The translations under genes were made by a program, and so were the position numbers. The notes under the pieces were generated by a model. The model made no database searches. It saw nothing but the letters and a program-made list of their open reading frames with translations, and was not told the origin of the DNA. Source: Methanosaeta sp. NSP1 (GTDB taxonomy: Archaea; Halobacteriota; Methanosarcinia; Methanotrichales; Methanotrichaceae). Taken from it: a stretch of 20,322 nt of DNA. Location of the stretch: positions 1 through 20,322 of the forward strand of contig NOLC01000045.1 of assembly GCA_002256595.1 (NCBI GenBank). The letters are read 5' to 3'. Shown here in pieces: positions 6,949-13,843 of the stretch (within the stretch, counting starts at the first letter, position 1; each line of letters opens with the position of its first letter).

Positions 6949-7727
6949 CCGGTCCTCGCCAGATAATCCAGTATGGACCGCCGGGTGATCATGCCCACCA
7001 CCTCTTCCCTGCTGCGGCTCAAGACCGGCAGGCCTCCACGGTTATCCTCCAGAATGGTCTTCTTGACCTCATCCAGGGGGGTGTCCACATAAACATACTG
7101 AACATCATGGGTCATGACATCGGAGACCAGTATATTGTAGATTCTGGCATACTGCTTGCTGGCGGTATCATTGAGGTCCCGGAAAGCCCGCATGGATTTG
7201 GCTATATCCCTCTCCGAGATGATGCCCACCAGCCTGCCGCTCTCCACCACAGGCAGACGTCCTACGTCCCGGTCCAGCATCATGCGTCGGGCATGAACCA
7301 GCCTGTCGTTGGGATTGACGGTAAGGGGGAATCTCATGGCATCGCCCGCCGTGCCGCTTACCTTGACTGCTGCCAGTACATCCCGGGGCCGAACCCATCC
7401 CAAAACCTTCTCTCCATCCATGACCACCAGCACGCCGGTCTTCTGCATCAGAGCCATGGCATCTTCCACCTGCATATCGGGAAGGACCTTGATCAGCGAG
7501 TCCATGGTGGCGGAAGCCACATGAAGAGATGAGGCGGGCATTCCCAGGGACTTGCGGGCGCCAAGCACCCGAGCGATCTGTCTGGTGGTAATCACTCCAC
7601 CCAGCTTATCCTTATTGGTGACCAAAAGCCTTCGAAGATCGTTTTTCTCCATCAGATCCAGAGCATGGCCCAGCCTCTCTGATTTGTCAATGCTCATCGG
7701 CTCGCTCATGATATCTTTGACCTGCAT
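6945..7727 (-). CDS. Four-CBS-domain protein (cluster member 5)
   Basis: 260 residues made almost wholly of CBS motifs. The first is V-K-D-I-M-S-E-P-M-S with G-G-V-I-T-T-R-Q-I. The second is divergent and centred on V-L-G-W-V-R-P-R-D-V. The third has G-R-L-P-V-V-E-S-G-R-L-V-G-I-I-S-E-R-D. The fourth is V-S-D-V-M-T-H-D through G-M-I-T-R-R-S. Paired CBS motifs form Bateman modules that commonly bind AMP, ATP, SAM or similar ligands; there is no attached enzyme domain. An insert before the last motif (D-T-A-S-K-Q-Y-A-R-I-Y) has a counterpart in the upstream 286-residue paralogue, so the two look like a duplicated pair. A near-perfect ribosome site (GGAGGTG) lies 7 bases before the ATG, which immediately follows the upstream stop codon. 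It overlaps the RNA ligase gene. Confidence 0.9.
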   Translation of the reverse strand: MQVKDIMSEPMSIDKSERLGHALDLMEKNDLRRLLVTNKDKLGGVITTRQIARVLGARKSLGMPASSLHVASATMDSLIKVLPDMQVEDAMALMQKTGVLVVMDGEKVLGWVRPRDVLAAVKVSGTAGDAMRFPLTVNPNDRLVHARRMMLDRDVGRLPVVESGRLVGIISERDIAKSMRAFRDLNDTASKQYARIYNILVSDVMTHDVQYVYVDTPLDEVKKTILEDNRGGLPVLSRSREEVVGMITRRSILDYLARTG

Positions 7728-8588
7728 TTACTTCCACCTCCCTATCTCAGCGATGATCTCGTCTGCAGAGAAGTAGCCCACTACCTCATCATTGTCCAGC
7801 ACCGGCATGCCTATGATGTTCTTGTCCACCAGCATCCGGCTGGCAGAGGCTGCCTTCTCCTCCGCTCCGATGGTGAAGATGGGCGATGTCATGATGTCCT
7901 CGGCCACAAATGGCACCTGCTTGACATAGCGATACTGCTTTCTGCCGGCGGTGCTGTCCTTTCGGGTCATCTTTATGTTCTTGGTCTCCATTTCGTCCTT
8001 GGGCCCCATGATCTCGGAGAAGGTGAGGCCCGATCTGGTAACTATCCCCACTGGTTTGTTGCTGTCCTCATAAACCAGGGCTCGGCTCTGTCCCTGCACA
8101 TTCATCTCCTCCAGGACGTGGCCTATGGTATGGTGGCGGTGAACCGCCAGGATATTCCTGGTCATCAGGTCGCCAACTGTGGCCTTGATGTCCTGCTCGG
8201 AGAAGTATCTCATCATATCTCGGGAGGTGATCATGCCTGAGATCTGACCTTCGCGTTCCACCGGCAGTCCTGATATGTCGTTTTCAATTAGAAGCTGTGC
8301 TGCCTGGGGCATGGTGGCGTCGGGGAATATGGTGATGGGCTTTTCGGTCATCACCACCTGGATGGGAACCTTGTCTATGGGCCTGCGGCGCCACTCAGGG
8401 GTAGCCTGGTTGAGCCGGTTAGTGATATCGTATTTAGTGACAATGCCTACCAAGCGCCCGTCCTCCATAACCGGCAGTCTGCCGATGCCATACTTGAACA
8501 TCAGATTCCTGGCTCTCTGAATGGGCTCATTTCGCTCAATGATATATATGGGAGCGCTCATGTAATCTTTGACTTTCTTTATGATCAT
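7728..8588 (-). CDS. Four-CBS-domain protein (cluster member 4)
   Basis: 286 residues with four CBS motifs: V-K-D-Y-M-S-A-P / G-I-V-T-K-Y-D; V-M-T-E-K-P-I-T / G-M-I-T-S-R-D; V-G-D-L-M-T-R-N / G-I-V-T-R-S-G; and A-E-D-I-M-T-S-P / G-Y-F-S-A-D-E. A basic insert between motifs 3 and 4 (R-K-D-S-T-A-G-R-K-Q-Y-R-Y-V-K) parallels that of the next gene. The ATG overlaps the upstream CBS stop (ATGA), and GAGG lies 9 bases before it. The stop codon abuts the next ATG with no spacer. There is no catalytic domain, membrane segment or signal peptide. It is probably a cytoplasmic regulatory subunit; the ligand cannot be read from sequence. Confidence 0.9.
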   Translation of the reverse strand: MIIKKVKDYMSAPIYIIERNEPIQRARNLMFKYGIGRLPVMEDGRLVGIVTKYDITNRLNQATPEWRRRPIDKVPIQVVMTEKPITIFPDATMPQAAQLLIENDISGLPVEREGQISGMITSRDMMRYFSEQDIKATVGDLMTRNILAVHRHHTIGHVLEEMNVQGQSRALVYEDSNKPVGIVTRSGLTFSEIMGPKDEMETKNIKMTRKDSTAGRKQYRYVKQVPFVAEDIMTSPIFTIGAEEKAASASRMLVDKNIIGMPVLDNDEVVGYFSADEIIAEIGRWK

Positions 8589-9559
8589 GGTAGAATTCCT
8601 CTGTTCTCGGCCAAAGCCCTCACATAGTCTCTCTCGGTCAGAATGCCAGCCAGAGATCCCCGGTCCATAACCGGCAGAGATCCGATGTCGTTGTCCATCA
8701 TCTTCCTGGCCGCCTGGCCCAGGTCTGCCTTCCTTTCTGTGGACAGCAGGCTTCTCTTTATAAGGCTTTTTATGGGCTGGTTCATGACCTCGGTGATGTC
8801 TCCAGTGATCACCTTCTGGAAGGCCTCGCCTCCTCCCAGATACTTCATGATATCCGATGCGGTTACCATGCCCATCAGCACCCCGTCCTGGACTACAGGC
8901 ATGCGCCGGAATCCCTTCTGGATGATCATCCTGGTCATCTTCTCAATGGTGGTCTGGGCCGGCGCTGTCACCACATTGGGGCTCATGAATGCCTCTACCT
9001 CCAGCCCGGTCTCCAGGCCGCGGCAGAAGCGCACGAAATCCTCTTCTGTTATTATGGCCTTGATGCGCAGATCTTCATCTAATATGGGCAGGCCGCCCAC
9101 ATTCTTCTCGTACATCAGCTTCAAAACGTCATTTAGGGAGGCCTTGTCGTCGGCATAGGTGAGATTGGTGCTCATTATATCCCTGATGTCGGCATTGATT
9201 GCGGTGTAGATGTTTCCGCCATACTTCTCTGCCAGCAGATTATGCCGCAGCCCTCCTCCCAGGAAATCGACTACATCCACGGATGTGACAAAGCCTATCA
9301 GCCTCTTGGTGCCGGGATCGGCTATGGGAAGCCGGGAGAAGCCATAGAATATCATGGTCTTTATGGCACCCATGATGGTGGTGGTAGGCGGAACGGTGAC
9401 CACATCCGGTGAGGCCACTCCCACCACATTGCTGATGCTCTTGGCATTTCGGGAGTCGAATTGAAGTGGTCCTCTCTCCCCTGACCCGGGGGTAGGCATA
9501 CGATCGCTCTTTAGCGGAATCCTGGTTACTTCCTTTCCCGTTGTTGGCCCTTTGCTCAT
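8585..9559 (-). CDS. Four-CBS-domain protein (cluster member 3), with basic N-terminal extension
   Basis: About 324 residues. The first ~40 are a low-complexity, Lys/Arg/Pro/Gly-rich segment without a CBS fold. Four CBS motifs follow, marked by G-F-V-T-S-V-D, I-I-T-E-E-D, G-M-V-T-A-S-D and G-I-L-T-E-R-D. The last is preceded by an insert rich in Ser and Lys. I chose the ATG at 9559 because GGTGA, 6 bases before it, is a good ribosome site. A GTG at 9565 in the same frame would overlap the upstream stop by ATGA-style coupling (GTGA) and is possible. It is the longest member of the array and the only one with such an N-terminal extension, which might contact a partner or nucleic acid (inference). 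Confidence 0.9.
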   Translation of the reverse strand: MSKGPTTGKEVTRIPLKSDRMPTPGSGERGPLQFDSRNAKSISNVVGVASPDVVTVPPTTTIMGAIKTMIFYGFSRLPIADPGTKRLIGFVTSVDVVDFLGGGLRHNLLAEKYGGNIYTAINADIRDIMSTNLTYADDKASLNDVLKLMYEKNVGGLPILDEDLRIKAIITEEDFVRFCRGLETGLEVEAFMSPNVVTAPAQTTIEKMTRMIIQKGFRRMPVVQDGVLMGMVTASDIMKYLGGGEAFQKVITGDITEVMNQPIKSLIKRSLLSTERKADLGQAARKMMDNDIGSLPVMDRGSLAGILTERDYVRALAENRGILP

Positions 9560-9561
9560 CT

Positions 9562-10338
9562 TCACTCACCAAGGTAACATTTGATCAGATCATTTCTGTC
9601 CACAATTCCCACGAGCTTTCCATCATCCACCACAGACATCCTGCCCACGTCATGCTTGAGCATCAGCTCGATTGCCGTCCGTACGCTGTCTTCCGGATTT
9701 ACGCTGAATAGTGGCGTGCTCATAAATTTCTCCACAGCCATCTGCATCGAGTCCGACGGCCTTCTCTCACTCTCTTTGCCTATCCTGGCAGTGCCTTTGA
9801 GCAGATCAAATCTGGTGATCATCCCCATTATCTTGTCGTCCTTGACCACCGGAAGGCCGGTGAAGTCCTTCTCCACCATGAGATCCCAGATCCTGGTTAT
9901 GGGATCATCCGGACGAGTGGTTACCACCTTGGTGGTCATGATATCTGATACATTTTTCTTGGGCACGCTACCCAAATCGATATTCTTAAACACATCCAAA
10001 AGGCTGACCACACCATTGAGGACCGGCTTTTCCTGGGACTCGATAACCGGGAGCAGACTTCTTTTTTCCTTGAGCATAATCCTGGCGGCTTCAAGAATGG
10101 GCGTCTTTCCCGTCACAGTGGGAACCGAGACTACATAACCCGATACAGTCACATTTGACTTGGTCGAGGTCACTCTCAGCATATCCTGGCTGGTGATAAT
10201 GCCCAGGACTGTGCCCTTGCTGCTCAGTACTGGCAGTCCACGTACATGATGGTCTCGAATAATCTGACGGGCTTTGGTGAGATAAGTGGAATCCTCTACG
10301 TATAGAGGATCTCTGGACATAATGTCTTCAACCAACAA
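9562..10338 (-). CDS. Four-CBS-domain protein (cluster member 2), TTG start
   Basis: 258 residues with four CBS motifs: V-E-D-I-M-S-R-D / G-I-I-T-S-Q-D, a divergent second motif ending G-V-V-S-L-L-D, V-S-D-I-M-T-T-K / G-M-I-T-R-F-D, and V-E-K-F-M-S-T-P / G-I-V-D-R-N-D. The start is TTG at 10338, 8 bases after a GGAGG ribosome site. A second TTG follows at 10335, and no ATG fits before motif 1. The GGAGG partly overlaps the 3' arm of a small hairpin (10350-10363), which could modulate initiation. It lies 36 bases after the CBS/zinc-ribbon gene, the widest gap within the cluster. Confidence 0.9.
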   Translation of the reverse strand: MLVEDIMSRDPLYVEDSTYLTKARQIIRDHHVRGLPVLSSKGTVLGIITSQDMLRVTSTKSNVTVSGYVVSVPTVTGKTPILEAARIMLKEKRSLLPVIESQEKPVLNGVVSLLDVFKNIDLGSVPKKNVSDIMTTKVVTTRPDDPITRIWDLMVEKDFTGLPVVKDDKIMGMITRFDLLKGTARIGKESERRPSDSMQMAVEKFMSTPLFSVNPEDSVRTAIELMLKHDVGRMSVVDDGKLVGIVDRNDLIKCYLGE

Positions 10339-10349
10339 ATGTGATTCCT

Positions 10350-10363
10350 CCGCTGTCCAGCGG
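10350..10363 (-). promoter_or_regulatory. Short hairpin abutting the ribosome site of CBS member 2
   Basis: CCGCTGTCCAGCGG reads as a 5-6 bp stem with a 2-4 base loop. On the mRNA the last two G of the 3' arm are the first two of GGAGG, before the TTG start. It could limit initiation or mark a processing site between the first and second CBS genes. This is inference from position. Confidence 0.35.
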
Positions 10364-10374
10364 TGATTACAATT

Positions 10375-10929
10375 CTATCTATTTCCGTCCCTGCAGCTCC
10401 AGCAGAGCAGTTCCCCGTTAACATTCTCCAGGGTATCGGATAGCATGCTGCAAACCTCGCAGATGCCTCTTGCCATTCCCTGAGGCGCATCAAAGTGAAC
10501 GCTCTCCCGGTGCATCTCCAACAGGTCGCTTAAAATATCATTCATGCCCACAGAGGAGCCCGAGGCCAGATCGGTGTCTGTGATTATGCCGACCAGCCTT
10601 CCCTTGGCTATCACAGGTAGCCGTTTTACTCCGGAGCGAAGCATCAGGGCGGCTGCTTCTCGCAAACTGGCCTCCGGCTCAATGGAGACGACGGGTGAAC
10701 TCATGATCTCGGCCACCTTGATGGTGCGGGGGTCTTTTCCTTCCGCCAGGACCTTCTTTACCAGGTCCCTTTCGGTTAGTATTCCTGTGGTATTTCCGCT
10801 GTCTACTATAATCAGGCTGCCCACATTGGCCGAGCCCATCTTCTTGGCAGCGCTTAAAATGTCCAGGTCGGCTCCGATCGTGATAACCGGTCGGGTCATT
10901 ATATCTCGCACTGGAATCTCCGTCTCCAT
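10375..10929 (-). CDS. Two-CBS protein with C-terminal zinc ribbon (Ta0289-like), first gene of cluster
   Basis: 184 residues. CBS motif 1 (V-R-D-I-M-T-R-P to G-I-L-T-E-R-D) and motif 2 (V-A-E-I-M-S-S-P to G-I-I-T-D-T-D) form one Bateman module over about residues 1-125. The C-terminus has two CxxC knuckles, C-E-V-C and C-W-S-C, 16 residues apart, a zinc-ribbon layout. This architecture matches Thermoplasma Ta0289, a structurally studied CBS/Zn-ribbon protein of regulatory nature. A TATA box at about 10976-10988 lies 50-60 bases upstream. The A/G-rich AGGGGGAAG, about 9 bases before the ATG, serves as ribosome site. As first gene with its own promoter it probably leads the operon. Confidence 0.88.
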   Translation of the reverse strand: METEIPVRDIMTRPVITIGADLDILSAAKKMGSANVGSLIIVDSGNTTGILTERDLVKKVLAEGKDPRTIKVAEIMSSPVVSIEPEASLREAAALMLRSGVKRLPVIAKGRLVGIITDTDLASGSSVGMNDILSDLLEMHRESVHFDAPQGMARGICEVCSMLSDTLENVNGELLCWSCRDGNR

Positions 10930-10975
10930 TGGCCAATCTTCCCCCTGATAGCTCTATATCCTTATCAGAGTGCTA

Positions 10976-10988
10976 ATCATATAAAAGG
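10976..10988 (-). promoter_or_regulatory. BRE/TATA promoter of the CBS cluster
   Basis: The minus strand reads CCTTTTATATGAT, with TATA centred near 10982. A start about 26 bases on would leave a leader of roughly 25 bases before the ATG at 10929. The box is flanked by an imperfect inverted repeat, GTGCTAA (10970-10976) and TGAGCAC (10993-10999), which may be an operator. Confidence 0.5.
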
Positions 10989-11036
10989 CTACTGAGCACG
11001 TACAAGATTTAATGCGATTAATATTATTTTTTCATA

Positions 11037-11510
11037 TCATTCCCTTATATGCCCAATAATATGCCCTAATTCCGGCAGGATAAGATCCATGCCCAGCCGT
11101 GCCGCTCCCGGCGAGCCGGGGAGGCAGAATATGGGCCGGCCATTATGAATTCCCGCCGCAGCCCTTGTGAGCATGGCCCGGGTTCCCACCTCTTCCAGAC
11201 TTCTATAGCGAAAGATCTCCCCGAATCCGGGAAGGCTCTTTTCAAATAGGGGTTCCACGGCCTCCAGGGTCAGGTCCGTCTCAGTCAGACCGGTTCCGCC
11301 GCATATGATTAGAGCATCTGCCTTGCTTTTCTCTGCCGTCTGCCGCAGGCCAAGTCCATCCGGCAGAAGTGCATAGCGGGCAGTGTGTCCTGCTTGCCTT
11401 ATTCTCTCCAGGATCAGCTGGCCGGAGAGATCATCTGCCTCCTCCGGGCTTCTCACCGATCCGAAGCGGCTATAGCGAGATGTGCTCGCGACCACCACAT
11501 CTATGATCAT
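11037..11510 (-). CDS. moaB: MoaB/MogA-like molybdopterin biosynthesis protein
   Basis: 157 residues, the usual size for MoaB/MogA. It has the molybdopterin-binding motif G-G-T-G-L-T-E-T-D-L-T (71-81), then L-P-G-F-G-E-I-F-R near the middle and L-P-G-S-P-G-A near the C-terminus. In this family the protein adenylylates molybdopterin before metal insertion; methanogens need the cofactor for tungsten/molybdenum formylmethanofuran dehydrogenase. No strong ribosome site precedes the ATG at 11510. An A/T-rich TATA-like element (AATTTTATCC on the minus strand, 11543-11534) lies about 28 bases upstream, which suits a leaderless transcript. It diverges from the DUF1786 gene and precedes the CBS cluster on the same strand, but the cluster has its own TATA box. 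Confidence 0.88.
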   Translation of the reverse strand: MIIDVVVASTSRYSRFGSVRSPEEADDLSGQLILERIRQAGHTARYALLPDGLGLRQTAEKSKADALIICGGTGLTETDLTLEAVEPLFEKSLPGFGEIFRYRSLEEVGTRAMLTRAAAGIHNGRPIFCLPGSPGAARLGMDLILPELGHIIGHIRE

Positions 11511-11534
11511 GCTGAGCCACTGGGACAGTTGAGG

Positions 11535-11545
11535 ATAAAATTTTT
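11535..11545. promoter_or_regulatory. Shared A/T-rich element between divergent moaB and DUF1786 genes
   Basis: ATAAAATTTTT is the only TATA-like run in the 59 bases between the two genes. Read rightward, a start site about 26 bases on falls near 11565, just before the ATG at 11570. Read leftward, it falls close to the moaB ATG. Both transcripts would have very short or no leaders. Confidence 0.45.
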
Positions 11546-11569
11546 CCCATGAGCGGTAGAACAGGGATT

Positions 11570-12607
11570 ATGTCGCTTTTGGCTATCGATGTGGGAGCAG
11601 GCACCCAGGACATTCTGCTTTATGATCAGGAGGTGCCCCTGGAGGGCTCTACCAAGATGGTCCTTCCCAGCCAGACCGTCCTGGTGGGAAACAGGATAAA
11701 CCGGGCCAGGATGATGGGCAGGAATGTCTTTTTATGCGGCCCGACCATGGGTGGCGGCTCCTCCACCGCTGCGGTGAGATGGCATCTGGCGGCAGGATTG
11801 AAGGTCTCCGCTGCTCCCAGCGCCGCGGCAACCATCAACGATGATCTGGAGAAGGTGGCGGCCATTGGAGTTGTCATCTGCGATGAGGCCCAGGCTGACG
11901 AACTGGTGGTGGAAACAGGAGATATCGATATAGCCGCCCTGAGGAAGGCTTTTGCCCTATTTGATATCGATCTACCCCAGGACATTGCCGTGGCGGTGCA
12001 GGATCACGGCTTCTCTCCCCATAGGTCCAACCGCCTATGCCGCTTCCAATGCCTCGCCCAGGCCATTCGCTCCGGCGGCCGTCTGGAGGACTTCGCTTAC
12101 AGAGATCCTCCTGAGAATATGACCCGGATGCTGGCAGTGCATGGTGTGCTCAAGGCGGCGGGATGCAGGCCTATGCTCATGGACACAGGCCCGGCAGCGC
12201 TTTTTGGTGCGGCTCTGGACCTGGGCGATGATCGGCCGGCTCTGATCATAAATTTCGGAAACGGCCATACCGTGGCTGCAGTGCTGGCGGCGGGGCGGAT
12301 CACAGGCATATTGGAGCATCATACCTCGGAGCTGACGGCGGAAAAGCTGCGCAGCCTGGTCCAGCAGCTATGCCAGGGAACGATTAAGAACAGTGAGGTC
12401 TTCCAGGATGGTGGCCATGGGGCATATGTGGACAGCATTCCAGGCAAGATCGAGAGGGTTCTGGTCACCGGGCCGCGCCGGCAGAGCTTTCTCTCCTGCG
12501 GGGCGATCAAGGGAGCGGTGGCGGCCTCCCCCGGAGGGGATATGATGATCACCGGCTGCATAGGCCTTTTGGAGGCCTGGAAGAAAAGAGAGGAGTTATG
12601 GAGATAG
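11570..12607 (+). CDS. DUF1786 family protein with ASKHA-like phosphate motifs
   Basis: About 345 residues. Near the N-terminus L-L-A-I-D-V-G-A-G-T-Q-D-I-L resembles the phosphate-1 loop of the actin/Hsp70/sugar-kinase (ASKHA) fold. About 230 residues in, A-L-I-I-N-F-G-N-G-H-T-V-A-A resembles the second phosphate loop, and G-P-A-A-L-F-G-A-A lies before it. DUF1786 proteins are archaeal, often mislabelled as pyruvate formate-lyase activators, and have no proven role. I favour the ATG at 11570 because homologues begin just before the A-I-D-V-G motif and the TATA spacing fits. An ATG at 11549 is in frame. The 3' end overlaps bud32 by 10 bases, so the two are translated together. It lacks the H-x-E-G-H metal motif of Kae1, so it is not Kae1 itself. 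Confidence 0.8.
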   Translation: MSLLAIDVGAGTQDILLYDQEVPLEGSTKMVLPSQTVLVGNRINRARMMGRNVFLCGPTMGGGSSTAAVRWHLAAGLKVSAAPSAAATINDDLEKVAAIGVVICDEAQADELVVETGDIDIAALRKAFALFDIDLPQDIAVAVQDHGFSPHRSNRLCRFQCLAQAIRSGGRLEDFAYRDPPENMTRMLAVHGVLKAAGCRPMLMDTGPAALFGAALDLGDDRPALIINFGNGHTVAAVLAAGRITGILEHHTSELTAEKLRSLVQQLCQGTIKNSEVFQDGGHGAYVDSIPGKIERVLVTGPRRQSFLSCGAIKGAVAASPGGDMMITGCIGLLEAWKKREELWR

Positions 12608-13170
12608 GCAGAGGAGCAGAAGCCGTCATCACCTGTGATGGGGAGACGGTTCAAAAGAGCCGGCCGGCCAAAAGCTACCGCCAGCCGCAGCTGGACCAGA
12701 GGATCAGGACGGAGAGGACCCTGCGTGAGGCCAGGATCACATCGGAAGCAAGAAGGCTGGGGGTCACAACTCCCATCATCCGCGATGTATCCCGCTTTGA
12801 TCTGAAGATGGAGAAGATTGAGGGGGAGAAACTAAAGGATGTCATCAGCCCCCATCTATCCCGGATGGTGGGTGAGATGGTGGGAAAGCTGCACCGGGGA
12901 GGCATCATCCATGGGGACCTGACCACTTCCAATATGATTTTCTGCCGGGACAGGATCTGTCTCATAGACTTCGGGCTGTCTTATTATGAGAAGACTGTGG
13001 AGGCGCAGGGGGTGGATGTGCATGTTTACTTCCAGACCCTGGAGAGCACTCATGACCGGCCTGGCGAGCTTATGGAGGCATTTGCAGACGGATACATCAA
13101 GACCAATCCCCAGGCCGAGGCGGTCCTGCAGAGGGTTAAGGAGATAAAGGCACGGGGAAGATACCTTTGA
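12598..13170 (+). CDS. bud32: Bud32, KEOPS-complex kinase/ATPase
   Basis: 190 residues, a free-standing Bud32 (piD261/PRPK family). The N-terminus has the short Gly-poor loop M-E-I-G-R-G-A-E-A-V. The catalytic loop is H-G-D-L-T-T-S-N (105-112), the metal motif is L-I-D-F-G-L-S (122-128), and the family end K-A-R-G-R-Y-L closes it. V-D-V-H-V-Y-F-Q-T-L-E-S-T-H is also typical of the family. Bud32 acts in KEOPS with Kae1, Cgi121 and Pcc1 to make t6A37 in ANN-decoding tRNAs. In many methanogens it is fused to Kae1; here it is separate, and Kae1 is not in the window. It overlaps the DUF1786 gene by 10 bases and is 31 bases upstream of purN. Confidence 0.93.
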   Translation: MEIGRGAEAVITCDGETVQKSRPAKSYRQPQLDQRIRTERTLREARITSEARRLGVTTPIIRDVSRFDLKMEKIEGEKLKDVISPHLSRMVGEMVGKLHRGGIIHGDLTTSNMIFCRDRICLIDFGLSYYEKTVEAQGVDVHVYFQTLESTHDRPGELMEAFADGYIKTNPQAEAVLQRVKEIKARGRYL

Positions 13171-13201
13171 TGAACAGATGGTGTTTGGCTGAGGGTGCGA
13201 T

Positions 13202-13837
13202 TTGACAATCAAAACTGCTAAGTTGGGGGTCATATCCTCAGGACGGGGAGAGAACCTGCGCTACATACTCCAGGCTGAGCGGGACGGCTGGCTTCCGGGG
13301 AGAGTTGTTCTGGTGCTGGCAGATCAGCCTGATGCAGGAGCCCTCCGAATCGCAGGGGAGTTTTCTGTGCCCCATCAATTCCTGGACCCGGGAGGCCAAA
13401 CCCGCCAGGAGTATGATCGGCAGCTCGTAGATCGGCTGGAGGAGGCGGATGCGGATCTGGTAGTCCTCACCGGATACATGAGGATCCTCTCTCCCGAGTT
13501 CGTTCGCCACTATAAAAACCGAATTTTGAACATCCATCCTGCCCTTCTTCCATCCTTCCGGGGCCTTGATGCCTTCTCCCAGGCTCTGGAATATGGAGCC
13601 AAGTGGACCGGGACCACGGTTCATGTGGTGGACGAGGATGTGGACCACGGCCCCATAGTTTACCAGCGGCCCGTTCCCGTCCGGGAGGGAGACACCCATG
13701 ATAGTCTCAAAGCCAGGATTCAGAGGGCAGAGTACAAGGCCTATCCCAGAGCCATAAAGATGTTTATAGAGGGAAATCCCAGAATCGAGGGCAGAAGGGT
13801 AGTCTGGAAGAGGGATGAGAGGAGAGCGGAGGGATGA
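13202..13837 (+). CDS. purN: Phosphoribosylglycinamide formyltransferase, TTG start
   Basis: 211 residues, matching PurN. S-S-G-R-G-E-N-L near residue 13 is the phosphate-binding loop. I-L-N-I-H-P-A-L-L-P-S-F-R-G contains catalytic N110 and H112, and V-D-E-D-V-D-H-G-P-I supplies catalytic D148. The enzyme formylates GAR in the third step of purine synthesis, usually with formyl-tetrahydrofolate; a methanopterin donor is conceivable in methanogens. A TGA lies in frame at 13190-13192 and no ATG is available, so TTG at 13202 is the start. It is supported by GAGGGTG at 13191-13197. It lies between bud32 and a HIT gene in one run of plus-strand genes. Confidence 0.92.
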   Translation: MTIKTAKLGVISSGRGENLRYILQAERDGWLPGRVVLVLADQPDAGALRIAGEFSVPHQFLDPGGQTRQEYDRQLVDRLEEADADLVVLTGYMRILSPEFVRHYKNRILNIHPALLPSFRGLDAFSQALEYGAKWTGTTVHVVDEDVDHGPIVYQRPVPVREGDTHDSLKARIQRAEYKAYPRAIKMFIEGNPRIEGRRVVWKRDERRAEG

Positions 13838-13843
13838 AGAGAG

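Noticed and set aside
6945..10338. Frameshifted pieces of one giant CBS gene
   Set aside because: Each frame has its own start with a good ribosome site and ends cleanly after a complete CBS motif. The overlaps are ordinary ATGA couplings.
6945..10929. IMP dehydrogenase (GuaB) for the CBS proteins
   Set aside because: CBS-only proteins are often labelled IMPDH-related. None of the five has the IMPDH barrel or its catalytic Cys loop.
11570..12607. Pyruvate formate-lyase activating enzyme
   Set aside because: DUF1786 proteins carry this name in databases, but there is no CxxxCxxC radical-SAM motif in the sequence.
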